This document shows, piece by piece, positions 1-8,351 of a stretch of DNA of 64,000 bases; position 1 is the stretch's first letter; each line of letters begins with the position of its first letter. Source of the DNA: Schaalia georgiae DSM 6843 (GTDB taxonomy: Bacteria > Actinomycetota > Actinomycetes > Actinomycetales > Actinomycetaceae). The notes below the pieces were generated by a model. The model had not been told where the DNA came from. It saw nothing but the letters and a program-made list of their open reading frames with translations, and ran no database searches. Both the position numbers and the translations under genes were made by a program. Location of the stretch: positions 1 to 64,000 of the forward strand of contig NZ_AUBM01000009.1 of NCBI RefSeq assembly GCF_000429245.1. The letters are read 5' to 3'.

Positions 1-439
1 CGATGCCTTGCGCCCGCAACTGCGCGTCCCGAGCCAAAGCCTCACGACGCAACCCCTCCACGTACTCACGCACCACAGGCGACATCCCACCACCATCTTC
101 GGCGGGCCCGTCGTCGGGCAAGTCATCGACAGGATCGTCAGTGGGTAGATCATCATCGGCGAGGCCGTCGTCGGGCAGGCCGTCGACAGGACTATCAGTG
201 GGCAACCCGCCGACCGGATCGTCAGCCGACCGGTCACCGTCAGCCGACCGGCCGTCGGTGGAGGCGCCATCGGCGGGCAGACCGCTGCCCCTCCTGATGC
301 TTGGCGTGCCACCCGGCGCGGCGGTGGTGTTCTCGCGCCCGGACCCAGAGGCACTGGCAACCGCGCCGGCGCCCGCCTCGTCAGCCCGCCCGCGCCCACC
401 ATCGGGCAAGGCGGCATCATCTGCTCCCACTGGAACCAC
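1..439 (-). CDS. Hypothetical protein, 3' end cut by window edge
   Basis: The minus frame is open for 146 codons from a GTG at 439 to the window edge. The visible part is an N-terminal segment rich in Asp, Gly, Ala and Pro, with a degenerate L-P-x-D-x-P-V-D-x-L-P-D-D-G type linker (about residues 80-115). A basic, helical-looking stretch rich in Arg, Glu and Leu follows. No signal peptide or known domain is visible. The GTG at 439 is chosen because it lies at the same place in a duplicated ~95 bp block as the GTG of the lipoprotein gene at 1270; an in-frame GTG at 481 is the alternative. A plus-strand Ser/Pro-rich reading of the same DNA exists but is less gene-like. I do not recognise the family. 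Confidence 0.45.
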   Translation of the reverse strand, partial: MVPVGADDAALPDGGRGRADEAGAGAVASASGSGRENTTAAPGGTPSIRRGSGLPADGASTDGRSADGDRSADDPVGGLPTDSPVDGLPDDGLADDDLPTDDPVDDLPDDGPAEDGGGMSPVVREYVEGLRREALARDAQLRAQGI

Positions 440-530
440 ATCCTCGTGCCAAGAACGACCCACACTAGTGGCCCGCTTCACTCACCTTCGATGGTAACGC
501 CCCACACACCCCCAGCACCAGACCCCCACC
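436..530. repeat. Duplicated gene-start block, copy A
   Basis: This block is about 85% alike to 1267-1362. The best-conserved part is a run reading GATGGTAACGCCCCACACAC in both copies. It covers the start codon and upstream region of the gene at 1-439, so two neighbouring minus-strand genes share the same leader. Confidence 0.8.
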
Positions 531-619
531 GTGGTCTGTGGATAACCATCGCATCCCACCACTGGAAGAGACGGGGCGAAGACCCCCACTACCGAACCCC
601 CGACCGCCACTGTTGATGG

Positions 620-1270
620 TCATGATTCCTCCTGCGGTTGGCCCTCGACCTCCGCAACGCGCCAGAAGTAACCATCCCAGGCCACCAGCACCCGCGCCCC
701 ACGCACGCGCTCAACCCCGGGCACCAAGCCCCCATTTGTGTACACATCCGGCGTGCGCTCACTGAAGGACACATCCACCGCGTACGTCTCATCCCCATAG
801 GCCTGTCGGTCGTCAACCTGCGCTGGCGCGGATACTTGGAAGTCCGATGCCCTCGCCTTGGCGGCCCACCCGCCATCGGCGTAAGCCTCCCTTATGCGCA
901 CCGCCGTGTCCTCGCACGCCTGGCACCCAGTGCCCACCATGTCCATGAACGCGCGCGGATCCCCCACATTCCACGCGTACGCCACCGTCTCGAAATAATA
1001 CGAGGCCATCGCCTCGGCCCCCGCATCCGAGTACTCACCCACCAGAGGATCCGGCACCGGGAACTCCCCCACACCACCGGGCCGCCGCAACGACCCATCC
1101 GACTGCACGTAATAATCCCCACTCATCACCAGCCCCCCAACACCCCCACCACCCGAGCACGCCGACACCCCCAACACACACAGCGCCAACACGACCCACC
1201 ACGCGCCGCCCAACCGACGACGCCCACCAGGGCAACGCCCAACACCAGGCAACACTCCCACCAACACCAC
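620..1270 (-). CDS. Putative lipoprotein, DUF6318-like
   Basis: This 216-residue protein begins with a basic stretch and a hydrophobic segment. A lipobox ending L-G-V-S-A-C follows at about residues 33-38, so export and lipidation of the Cys are predicted. After a Gly-rich linker come a Y-S-D-A-G-A-E-A-M-A-S-Y-Y motif, a C-x-x-C pair (T-G-C-Q-A-C) and a C-terminal V-A-W-D-G-Y-F-W-R-V-A strand. This pattern matches the DUF6318 lipoproteins common in Actinomyces, whose function is unknown. Several GTG codons could start it. The one at 1270 is the first after an in-frame stop and matches the start position in the duplicated upstream block. Confidence 0.7.
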   Translation of the reverse strand: MVLVGVLPGVGRCPGGRRRLGGAWWVVLALCVLGVSACSGGGGVGGLVMSGDYYVQSDGSLRRPGGVGEFPVPDPLVGEYSDAGAEAMASYYFETVAYAWNVGDPRAFMDMVGTGCQACEDTAVRIREAYADGGWAAKARASDFQVSAPAQVDDRQAYGDETYAVDVSFSERTPDVYTNGGLVPGVERVRGARVLVAWDGYFWRVAEVEGQPQEES

Positions 1271-1362
1271 ATCCTCGTGACGAACCTCGAACCACCACAG
1301 CGGCCCGCTTCACTCATCTCCGATGGTAACGCCCCACACACCCCCAACACCAGACCCCCACC
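1267..1362. repeat. Duplicated gene-start block, copy B
   Basis: Second copy of the block at 436-530, covering the start and leader of the lipoprotein gene. Between 1363 and 1548 I see no gene. Confidence 0.8.
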
Positions 1363-1548
1363 ACGACCTGCGCACAACCACCCCACACACCAGGGCACGA
1401 TCAGGTCCGCAGAATCACACGCAGCATCCGCCGTTCCGAACACCTGAACCCACAGCACAAGGACTTCCGGTGGCACCGTGCTCCCCGCCTCGGCGCCCGG
1501 CGGGCCGGTGGAGTGCCCGGATGGGGGCGCCGAACCACTGGCGCGGAA

Positions 1549-1585
1549 GGGCCCGGGGAACAGCCACCGCCTCGTCCCCGGGCCC
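1549..1585 (-). terminator. Hairpin ending the sugar ABC operon
   Basis: A perfect 11-bp stem (GGGCCCGGGGA at 1549-1559 pairs with 1575-1585) encloses a 15-nt loop. It lies 36 nt beyond the stop codon of the permease gene. There is no U-tract, as is usual in high-G+C actinobacteria. Confidence 0.65.
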
Positions 1586-1620
1586 GTGACGGGCGCACCG
1601 CCAGCAGCGCAGCGCCGCCG

Positions 1621-2826
1621 CTAACCGTCCGCGCTACGCGCCTTGTTGAGCTGGTCGAAAGCGATGGCGATGACCAGCACCAGGCCCTTGATGGCCTGCT
1701 GCCACGCGGAATCAACCGTCATGATCGACAGCCCCATATTGAGCACGCCCATGAAGAGCGCGCCAATGATGGTGCCCGATATCCGCCCGATGCCGCCCCA
1801 CACGGCGGCGCCACCGATGAAGCAGGCCGCGATGACATCCAACTCGTAGTTCTGGCCGGCCGCGGACACCGCCGCGCCCGCGCGGGATGTCGTGACGATG
1901 GCGCCGACGGCAGCCAGGAACCCCATATTGACGAAGATCCAGAAGTTGATGGACCGCACGGAGATGCCCGACAGTTTCGCCGCCTCGCGGTTGCCGCCCA
2001 CGGCGTAGATGTAGCGTCCGAAGGTCGTCTTGTTGAGGACGAAGGCGTAGACCAGCACCAGGACCGCACAGATCACGAGGACGAAGGGCAGGCCGATGGC
2101 GGAGCCCGCCAGGATGAAGGCGAAGGCGATGACGAACACGCCAACCCCCACCATTTTCGCAATGGCCAGCCACAGGGGTTCGACGACGAGGCCGTGCTTG
2201 ACCAGGGAGGCCCGCCTGCGCAGCTGCGACACTGCGAACACGGCGGCCAGGACGACGCCGAGGACGATGGTGAAGACGTCGTAGACGCCGATGTAGGCGA
2301 ACCACCCCAGGATGCCCGCGTTGGCGATCTGGACGAACCCGGAGGGGAGGGGCGCGATCGTCTGGGGGACGATGACGATCGCCAGGCCACGGAACAGGAG
2401 CATTCCGGCCAGGGTCACGATGAATCCGGGGATGCCCACGAACGCCACCCAGAAGCCCTGCCACGCTCCCACGGCCACGCCGATCGCGAGAGCCAGCACG
2501 ACGGCCAGGCCCCACGGCAGGTTCCATTGCGCCATCGCGATCCCCAGGACGCCGCCGATGAAGGCGATGAGGGATCCGACGGACAAGTCGATGTGGCCGG
2601 CGATGATGATCATCAGCATACCGATCGCCATGATGATGACGTAGGCGTTCTGCTGGATAAGGGATGCGACGTTGTTGCTACGAAGCAGCGTCCCGCCGGT
2701 CATCACCTCGAAGAATACGACGACCGCGACCAGCGCCAACGTGATCCCGTACTGGCCCAGATCGATTCTTTTCAGCCACGAGGTCCTCTCGGACGGGGCC
2801 GCGGCTTCTGCGGTTTGTGTGCTCAC
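1621..2826 (-). CDS. mmsB: Sugar ABC transporter permease (MmsB/GguB type)
   Basis: This 401-residue membrane protein has about ten hydrophobic segments and belongs to the RbsC/XylH/MmsB (CUT2) permease family. The family stretch G-H-I-D-L-S-V-G-S-L-I-A-F is present near residue 78, and G-R-Y-I-Y-A-V-G-G-N-R-E-A-A is the cytoplasmic loop that contacts the ATPase. It should form the channel for monosaccharide import. Translation starts at GTG 2826 with GAAGGAG 8 nt upstream. It follows the ATPase gene by 13 nt, so the two are co-transcribed. Its length fits the 'multiple monosaccharide' permeases better than the shorter ribose permeases. Confidence 0.88.
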   Translation of the reverse strand: MSTQTAEAAAPSERTSWLKRIDLGQYGITLALVAVVVFFEVMTGGTLLRSNNVASLIQQNAYVIIMAIGMLMIIIAGHIDLSVGSLIAFIGGVLGIAMAQWNLPWGLAVVLALAIGVAVGAWQGFWVAFVGIPGFIVTLAGMLLFRGLAIVIVPQTIAPLPSGFVQIANAGILGWFAYIGVYDVFTIVLGVVLAAVFAVSQLRRRASLVKHGLVVEPLWLAIAKMVGVGVFVIAFAFILAGSAIGLPFVLVICAVLVLVYAFVLNKTTFGRYIYAVGGNREAAKLSGISVRSINFWIFVNMGFLAAVGAIVTTSRAGAAVSAAGQNYELDVIAACFIGGAAVWGGIGRISGTIIGALFMGVLNMGLSIMTVDSAWQQAIKGLVLVIAIAFDQLNKARSADG

Positions 2827-2839
2827 GGCAGAGACTCCT

Positions 2840-4381
2840 TCAGCTCTCTTGCATCATGTGGGACATGAGGATTTCTTGGGTGGCGTCCGCGCGCTCCACC
2901 TCGCCGGTGATGCGCCCGTAGCTCAGGGTGTAGATGCGGTCGCACAGGCCCAGCAGCTCCACCAGTTCCGAAGAGATGACCACGACGGCTTTGCCCGCGT
3001 CGGCCAACTCGTTGATGAGGGTGTAGATCTCGTACTTCGCGCCGATGTCGATGCCGCGCGTCGGCTCGTCCAGGATGAGCACATCCGGCTCTGTGAGCAG
3101 CCACTTCGACAGCACGACCTTCTGCTGGTTCCCCCCGGACAGGGTCGCGACCGCAACATCCACGGAGCGCGCTTTCGTGCGGGTCTTCGCCCGTTGCGCC
3201 TCGGCCAGCTGGTACTCCGTGATGTCGGAGATGACGCCCGCCGTGGAGACGCGGTCCATCGACGCCGACGTCACGTTGTGCTTGATCGAGGCGATCAGGT
3301 TGAGCCCGTAGCGCTTCCGGTCCTCCGAGGCGTAGGCGATCCCCGCCTTGATGGCCGCTTTCACTGACGTCACCTCGATCCGCTCACCCCGCAGGTAGAG
3401 GTCCCCGGACTCGTATCGGCCCCATGAGCGCCCGAAGACGCTCATCGCCAGCTCGGTCCGGCCCGCTCCCATGAGGCCCGCGATCCCAACGATCTCCCCG
3501 GCCTTGACCGTGAAGGACACGTCGTGCAGGGCCCGGCGGCCGGTGATCGGGTTGACAACAGACCAGTTCTCCACGCGGAGGACCTCGTCGCCGATGTGCG
3601 GCTCGTGGTCGGGGAACCGGTTCTCCATCGCGCGTCCGACCATGTCGTGGATGAGGGCGTCCTCCGTGATCTCCCCGCCGGCGCGCACGTCGTGGGTCCT
3701 GATGGTCTGCCCGTCGCGGATGACGGTGACGCGGTCGGCGATCGCCCGGATCTCCGACAGCTTGTGCGAGATGATGACGCACGAGATCCCGCTCCGCTTG
3801 AGCCCGACGATCAGGTCGAGCAGCTTCTGGGAGTCATCGTCGTTGAGGGCGGCCGTGGGCTCGTCCAGGATGAGGACGCGCACCTCCTTGCCGAGCGCCT
3901 TGGCGATCTCGACGAGTTGTTGTTTGCCGACGCCGATGTCGCTGATCTTCGTCGAGGGCGACTCGTCGAGTCCGACCTCCGCCATGAGCTTCTTGGCCTC
4001 GGCGTTGGTGCGGTCCCAGTCGATGATGCCGCGGGTGGCGCGCTCGTTGCCGAGGAAGATGTTCTCCGCTATCGACAGGTGGGGCGAGAGCGCCAGCTCC
4101 TGCTGGATGACGACGATGCCGTCCTTCTCGGAGTCCTTCACGGAGCGGTAGGTGGCCTCGTGTCCATCGAGGAGGATCTTGCCCCCGTAGGAGCCGTAGG
4201 GGTGGACGCCGGAGAGTACCTTCATGAGGGTTGATTTTCCGGCGCCGTTCTCCCCGCAGATCGCGTGGATCTCGTTCTCCCGGACATCGAATGTCACGTG
4301 CGAGAGCGCTTTGACTCCCGGGAAGGTCTTGGATATGTCCTCCATCTTCAGTATGACGGCGGACGGTGGTTGCTCTGTCAT
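2840..4381 (-). CDS. mmsA: Sugar ABC transporter ATP-binding protein (MmsA/GguA type)
   Basis: This 513-residue protein has two fused ABC ATPase domains, as in RbsA and XylG. The N-terminal domain has Walker A G-E-N-G-A-G-K-S-T, a diverged signature (V-G-K-Q-Q-L-V-E) and Walker B V-L-I-L-D-E-P-T. The C-terminal domain has a degenerate Walker A (G-L-M-G-A-G-R-T), which is normal for CUT2 ATPases, then L-S-G-G-N-Q-Q-K and a second V-L-I-L-D-E-P-T. It should energise import through the neighbouring permease. The ATG at 4381 has GGGAGA 7 nt upstream, so an in-frame start 16 codons earlier is rejected. Confidence 0.9.
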   Translation of the reverse strand: MTEQPPSAVILKMEDISKTFPGVKALSHVTFDVRENEIHAICGENGAGKSTLMKVLSGVHPYGSYGGKILLDGHEATYRSVKDSEKDGIVVIQQELALSPHLSIAENIFLGNERATRGIIDWDRTNAEAKKLMAEVGLDESPSTKISDIGVGKQQLVEIAKALGKEVRVLILDEPTAALNDDDSQKLLDLIVGLKRSGISCVIISHKLSEIRAIADRVTVIRDGQTIRTHDVRAGGEITEDALIHDMVGRAMENRFPDHEPHIGDEVLRVENWSVVNPITGRRALHDVSFTVKAGEIVGIAGLMGAGRTELAMSVFGRSWGRYESGDLYLRGERIEVTSVKAAIKAGIAYASEDRKRYGLNLIASIKHNVTSASMDRVSTAGVISDITEYQLAEAQRAKTRTKARSVDVAVATLSGGNQQKVVLSKWLLTEPDVLILDEPTRGIDIGAKYEIYTLINELADAGKAVVVISSELVELLGLCDRIYTLSYGRITGEVERADATQEILMSHMMQES

Positions 4382-4444
4382 GGGATTCTCCCAACCTCGG
4401 GGTGCGCCGGGGAGTGTGCCCCGGCGCACCGCAGGGTCATTGAT

Positions 4445-5569
4445 TCACTCGAGTCCGATGTCCGACGCCGTGTAGTAGCCCGAGTCCACGAGGACCTCTT
4501 TCACGGTGTCCTTCGTGACGGTCTGGGGCGTCAGCAGGTAGGTGGGGACCACCTTCACGCCGTTGTCGTATGTGGTGGTGTCATTGATGTCGACCTGCTG
4601 GCCGGACATGATCTGGTCGATCATCAACGCGGTCTGCTCCGCCTCGAGCTCGGTGTTCTTCAACACGTCCATCGCCTGCTTCCCGGCGATCACGTTCTTG
4701 ATGTTCGCCTTGTCGCAGTCCTGGCCGGTGAGCAGGGGGTAGTCGGATCCCGGCGTGTAGCCGGAGCCCTCGAGCGCCTGCGCGATGCCGAGGGCCAGCG
4801 AGTCGTTGGGCGACAGGACGACGTCCACTGTGGTGCCGTCGGAGTAGAAGGAGTTGATGCGGTTCTCCATCTCGGCCTGCGCGTCGTCCGAGCTCCATCC
4901 GAGGATTCCAATGGACTGCCATTCGTCGTTGGTCTTGGGGGCTTTGCCCGACCGGACCTGGAGCGTGCCGTCCTCCACGAGCGGGAGCAGGATGTCCCAC
5001 GCCCCGGAGAAGAAGTACTTCGCGTTGTTGTCGTCGGGCGACCCCGCGAAAGGCTCCAGGTAGACGGGCGGAGTCATGGACGCCACCTGCTCCTTGATGT
5101 ACCCGCCCTGCAACTGGCCGACCTTGTAGTTGTCGAAGGTCACGTAGTAGTCGACGTTCTCAGTGGCGTTGATGAGGCGGTCGTAGGCGATGACCTTGAT
5201 GCCCGCGTTGGCCGCCTTCTGCAGGACCGGCCCCAGGGCGGTGCCGTCGATCGAGGCGACGACGAGGATTTTGGCCCCCTGGGTGATCATGTTCTCGATC
5301 TGGGTGATCTGCTGATCGACCTTGTTGTCCGCGTACTGCAGGGACGTCTGGTACCCCTTCCCCTTGAGGATCTCCTCCAGGTGGGAGCCGTCGCGGTTCC
5401 ACCGCTCCAGGGACTTCGTGGGCATCGCGATACCCACGAGCGTGTCCGAGGCGCTGGCTCCTCCCGCGCCCCCTGTGCCGGCGCCCCCGCGCTCGGAGCT
5501 GCACGCCCCGAGTCCGGCGAGGGCAATGGCGCACGTGGCGGTCGCTGCGAATAGTCTGATGAGTTTCAT
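4445..5569 (-). CDS. chvE: Sugar-binding lipoprotein of ABC transporter (ChvE type)
   Basis: This 374-residue protein starts with a lipoprotein signal peptide whose lipobox is L-A-G-L-G-A-C, so it should be anchored outside the membrane. The mature part is a periplasmic-binding-protein type I fold of the ChvE/MmsE group, with V-G-I-A-M-P-T-K-S-L-E-R-W, Y-A-D-N-K-V-D-Q-Q-I-T-Q and V-I-A-Y-D-R-L-I visible in order. It delivers a monosaccharide to the permease/ATPase pair. The ATG at 5569 has GGAGGG 6 nt upstream. The ligand cannot be read from the sequence; related proteins bind xylose, glucose, arabinose or galactose. Confidence 0.88.
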   Translation of the reverse strand: MKLIRLFAATATCAIALAGLGACSSERGGAGTGGAGGASASDTLVGIAMPTKSLERWNRDGSHLEEILKGKGYQTSLQYADNKVDQQITQIENMITQGAKILVVASIDGTALGPVLQKAANAGIKVIAYDRLINATENVDYYVTFDNYKVGQLQGGYIKEQVASMTPPVYLEPFAGSPDDNNAKYFFSGAWDILLPLVEDGTLQVRSGKAPKTNDEWQSIGILGWSSDDAQAEMENRINSFYSDGTTVDVVLSPNDSLALGIAQALEGSGYTPGSDYPLLTGQDCDKANIKNVIAGKQAMDVLKNTELEAEQTALMIDQIMSGQQVDINDTTTYDNGVKVVPTYLLTPQTVTKDTVKEVLVDSGYYTASDIGLE

Positions 5570-5791
5570 GGTGTGCCCTCCTGGCATCGTTGCCGCGGCG
5601 GTCCGTGGCCGCCGCCGTTGGTGGTGGGATGTGCGCGCGAATGTGGTGCCATGGGGCCCGCGCGCACGGTTGCGGTTTCGTCGTGCGGGTGGTGGCGTCC
5701 GCCGCGTCCGCGCGCGTCCGCGACGTGTTCCGGTAGTGGTGCCTCCTGGGGTGGCGTCCGCCTTTGCGAGGGGATGGGCCGGTTGGCCGTT
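5570..5791. other. Gap inside the sugar operon, nothing found
   Basis: The 222 bp between the isomerase-like gene and the binding-protein gene are very G+C-rich. I see no open frame with a ribosome site and no clear promoter. The gap is probably operon-internal. Confidence 0.4.
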
Positions 5792-6823
5792 TCAGACCCC
5801 GAGGAGCAGCTCGAGGATGTACATCTCGAGCCCCTCGTAGTCGTCCTCGGCGATGTGGGCGTCGACGATGGACTGGTCGTAGAGGGCGGCCTTGTCCTCC
5901 ATCAACCGCACGACGCGCAGGGAGTTCTCCAGGTGTTTGAAGCCGAAGCGGTCGCCCGTTGAGCGCATTGCCTTCACATCGAGCCCGATGTACTCGCCGT
6001 TGGACCCGTAGTCGTTGTCCACTAGGAGCTTGATCTGGTTGAAGGCCGATCGCAGCGATTCGGAGCCGAAGATCTTGTCCTGGTCGAATTTCATGCCGTT
6101 CTGGTCGTTGAGGTGGACCGAGAACAGTTTCTTGGCCGCGAGGCCGAAGGCCATGTCGTGGGTGGGGTCCAGCCCAGCTAGGACCGAGTGGGCGGATTCG
6201 ACCAGGATGCCGCAGCGCGACGGGTCGGCCGTCATATCCCCCAGGGCGATCGCGTGGCCAGCGGTCCCGGCGTACGACCGGTCGATCGGCTCGTTCGGCT
6301 TGGGTTCGATGGCGATACGGATGCGGTCGTCGTAGGCCAGCATCCGGTCGAGGGACCGGACGAGTTGCCGGATCATGGCGACCGGCGGCTTCGACTCCAT
6401 GCACAGTGTTCCCTCGCGCGCCAGCCACAGGACGATGAGGTCGGCCCCGAGGATGTTCGCGATGTCGATGGAGCGCTCGGTCCTCCACATGGCGCGCTCC
6501 CAGTTCTCCTTCTTCGGGGCGGTGTAGGCACCGTCCTTGAAGGCGGGATCGAACCAGAGACGTGGGGCGACGAACTCACAGCCCACGCCCAGGGAGTCGA
6601 GGAGGGCGCGCAACTCGTGGGCCTCGTCCTTGATCTGCTCGACGGACTTCGAGGCGATGTCGGGCACCGCGTCGTCGTCGTGGAACTGGATGGCCGCGAA
6701 CCCCATCTCCGCGAAACGCTCGACCTTGTCGCGCATGGTGGGCGACTGTCGGGTGGGCGGTCCGTAGACGTCGGCCCCCTCGGCGACGTTCCACGGTCCG
6801 ACCGTGTACTTGAACCTGGTCAT
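5792..6823 (-). CDS. Xylose-isomerase-like TIM-barrel sugar isomerase
   Basis: This 343-residue protein is homologous to xylose isomerase but distinct from the XylA at 12183-13364. It keeps the catalytic-base region (Q-F-H-D-D-D near residue 42), the metal-ligand strand I-A-I-E-P-K-P-N-E-P, a Glu and a His in the next strands (V-E-S-A-H, P-T-H-D), and L-N-D-Q-N-G-M-K-F-D-Q-D-K. An aldose-ketose isomerase is therefore likely; the substrate is unknown. The ATG at 6823 has GAGGAAA about 11 nt upstream, and 28 in-frame codons before it are discarded. It leads the operon whose later genes are a sugar ABC importer, suggesting it acts on the imported sugar. Confidence 0.75.
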   Translation of the reverse strand: MTRFKYTVGPWNVAEGADVYGPPTRQSPTMRDKVERFAEMGFAAIQFHDDDAVPDIASKSVEQIKDEAHELRALLDSLGVGCEFVAPRLWFDPAFKDGAYTAPKKENWERAMWRTERSIDIANILGADLIVLWLAREGTLCMESKPPVAMIRQLVRSLDRMLAYDDRIRIAIEPKPNEPIDRSYAGTAGHAIALGDMTADPSRCGILVESAHSVLAGLDPTHDMAFGLAAKKLFSVHLNDQNGMKFDQDKIFGSESLRSAFNQIKLLVDNDYGSNGEYIGLDVKAMRSTGDRFGFKHLENSLRVVRLMEDKAALYDQSIVDAHIAEDDYEGLEMYILELLLGV

Positions 6824-6901
6824 CTGTATTGTTTCCTCACTCCGCCGCCCCGGAACGCGGCGCTGCGTGTCCTTCGGGGCGTGACGGTTGGCGGTTGAGA
6901 C

Positions 6902-6956
6902 GAACACCTAATAATGTTCTACGCCGAAACTATAACAGCGATGAAGAGTGTGTCAA
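6902..6956 (-). promoter_or_regulatory. Promoter and operator of the isomerase/ABC operon
   Basis: Reading on minus, TTGACA (6956-6951) is followed after 16 nt by TATAGT (6934-6929), a near-consensus sigma-70 type promoter. Just downstream of the expected start lies an inverted repeat GAACA-8-TGTTC (6902-6919). This is suitably placed for repression by the divergent ROK regulator; the pairing is inference. Confidence 0.6.
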
Positions 6957-6978
6957 CTGATTTTCGCACAGTCATATT

Positions 6979-6988
6979 GTTCATGAAC
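6979..6988. promoter_or_regulatory. Palindrome GTTCATGAAC upstream of ROK regulator
   Basis: A perfect 10-bp palindrome lies 14 nt before the ROK start codon. It shares the GAAC half-site with the inverted repeat at 6902-6919 and with GAAC words near 8321-8338 ahead of the kinase gene. It is a candidate autoregulatory site. Confidence 0.4.
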
Positions 6989-7001
6989 TAACCTCGTTCC
7001 C

Positions 7002-8282
7002 ATGGCACCCCTGCGTTCCCCCCTCGACTACGGATTCGCCGGCGGAGGAGCCGTTGGCCATGCCAACGTGCGCCACCAGAACCTGGCACTGCTCAGCCGC
7101 ACCATCTACGCCGCCGACGCGCCCCCCACCCGCGCCGCCCTCGCCTCGGCGACCGGACTCGGGCGCGCGACCGTCTCCCGCCTCATCCAGGATCTCCTCG
7201 ACTCCGGCTTCGCCCACGAGCAGGACCCGGGCGGCGCCACCGGTCGGGGGCGCCCGGGGACGCCGATCGCCCCGGCCGCCAGGACGATCGCGGCACTGGG
7301 GCTCGAGGTCAACGTCCACTTCGTCGCGGGCAGGGCACTCGACCTCAGCGGGAACACCCTGGCGGAGTTCCGCCTCGACAGCGCCGACGTGGAGTCCGAT
7401 CCGGCGGGGACCCTGCGCCTGCTCGGCAGGTCCGCGGCCGCGATGGCAACGAACCTGCGCGCGACCGGCACGGAGGTCATCGGCGCCCGCCTGGCCATAC
7501 CCGGCCTGCTCAACGCCCACGACCAGCGCCTCCTGGTGGCCCCCAACCTGGGCTGGTCGGACCTCGACCCCCTGGCGATGCTCGGGCGGGAGTGGGAGGC
7601 GCTGGGCATTCCCACCCTCACGCGCAACGACGGCGACCTCCAAAGCCTCACGGCCGCCTTCCAGCGCCCAGGCAAACTGCTGACCGACGGCGCTTTCATG
7701 TACATCTTCGGCGACGTGGGGGTGGGAGGCGCCATCGTGGACCACGGCGTGCCCCTCCGCGGCGCCCACGGCTGGACCGGCGAGGTCGGGCACACCACGG
7801 TCCACGCCGACGGGCTGGCGTGCAGATGCGGATCGCGCGGCTGCCTCGAGGCCTACGCGGGCCAGAACGCCCTGCGCCGCGCCGCCGGCCTCGCCCCCGA
7901 TGCGCCCGTCGACGCCCTCGCCGCGCTCTTGTCCGACGGCGACGAGCGCGCGACCGCGGCCGTCGAGGCGGCGGGCGAGGCCCTGGGCATCGCCATCGCG
8001 ATCGCCGTGAACCTCCTCGACATCCCCCGGATCGTGTTCGGCACGTCCCTGGGCGTACTGCTGCCCTGGCTCACACCGACGATCACCCAGGAAGTGCGGG
8101 CGCGCGTCCTCGGCCACGCCCGCAGGGGGATCGTGCTCGAGGCCTGCCCCATCACGGTGCTCCCCGCATGCACCGGCGGGGCGCTGGAGGTCCTCAACAC
8201 CACGATCGCCCAGCCCGCCGCGTGGATCGACCGGCACGAGACCACTCCGGCCCCGAATAGCGCCCAACGCAAAACAGATTAG
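7002..8282 (+). CDS. ROK-family transcriptional regulator
   Basis: This 426-residue protein has an N-terminal winged helix (R-A-A-L-A-S-A-T-G-L-G-R-A-T-V-S near residues 43-58) and a C-terminal ROK/hexokinase-like domain. The domain contains G-D-V-G-V-G-G-A-I and the zinc motif C-R-C-G-S-R-G-C-L-E. ROK repressors are released by sugars or sugar phosphates. It lies between the isomerase/ABC operon (divergent) and the kinase/dehydrogenase genes (downstream), so it probably controls both. No Shine-Dalgarno is visible before ATG 7002, and only about 45 nt separate it from the minus-strand promoter, so a leaderless or weakly initiated transcript is possible. Confidence 0.85.
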   Translation: MAPLRSPLDYGFAGGGAVGHANVRHQNLALLSRTIYAADAPPTRAALASATGLGRATVSRLIQDLLDSGFAHEQDPGGATGRGRPGTPIAPAARTIAALGLEVNVHFVAGRALDLSGNTLAEFRLDSADVESDPAGTLRLLGRSAAAMATNLRATGTEVIGARLAIPGLLNAHDQRLLVAPNLGWSDLDPLAMLGREWEALGIPTLTRNDGDLQSLTAAFQRPGKLLTDGAFMYIFGDVGVGGAIVDHGVPLRGAHGWTGEVGHTTVHADGLACRCGSRGCLEAYAGQNALRRAAGLAPDAPVDALAALLSDGDERATAAVEAAGEALGIAIAIAVNLLDIPRIVFGTSLGVLLPWLTPTITQEVRARVLGHARRGIVLEACPITVLPACTGGALEVLNTTIAQPAAWIDRHETTPAPNSAQRKTD

Positions 8283-8314
8283 GAAAGCCCCTACCCGGTT
8301 CGCTATTTACGCTC

Positions 8315-8345
8315 TACAATCGAACATAAATTGCGAACCAGGAGG
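8315..8345 (+). promoter_or_regulatory. -10 element and Shine-Dalgarno before the kinase gene
   Basis: TACAAT at 8315-8320 is a plausible -10 without a good -35. AGGAGG at 8340-8345 is a perfect Shine-Dalgarno 6 nt before GTG 8352 and decides that start over an upstream TTG at 8331. GAAC words at 8322-8325 and 8335-8338 may be regulator half-sites. Confidence 0.45.
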
Positions 8346-8351
8346 TACACC

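Noticed and set aside
3-497. Plus-strand Ser/Pro/Gly-rich frame at the left edge
   Set aside because: It is a low-complexity reading opposite a minus frame that has the better composition, matches the strand of its neighbour and has a start inside the duplicated leader.
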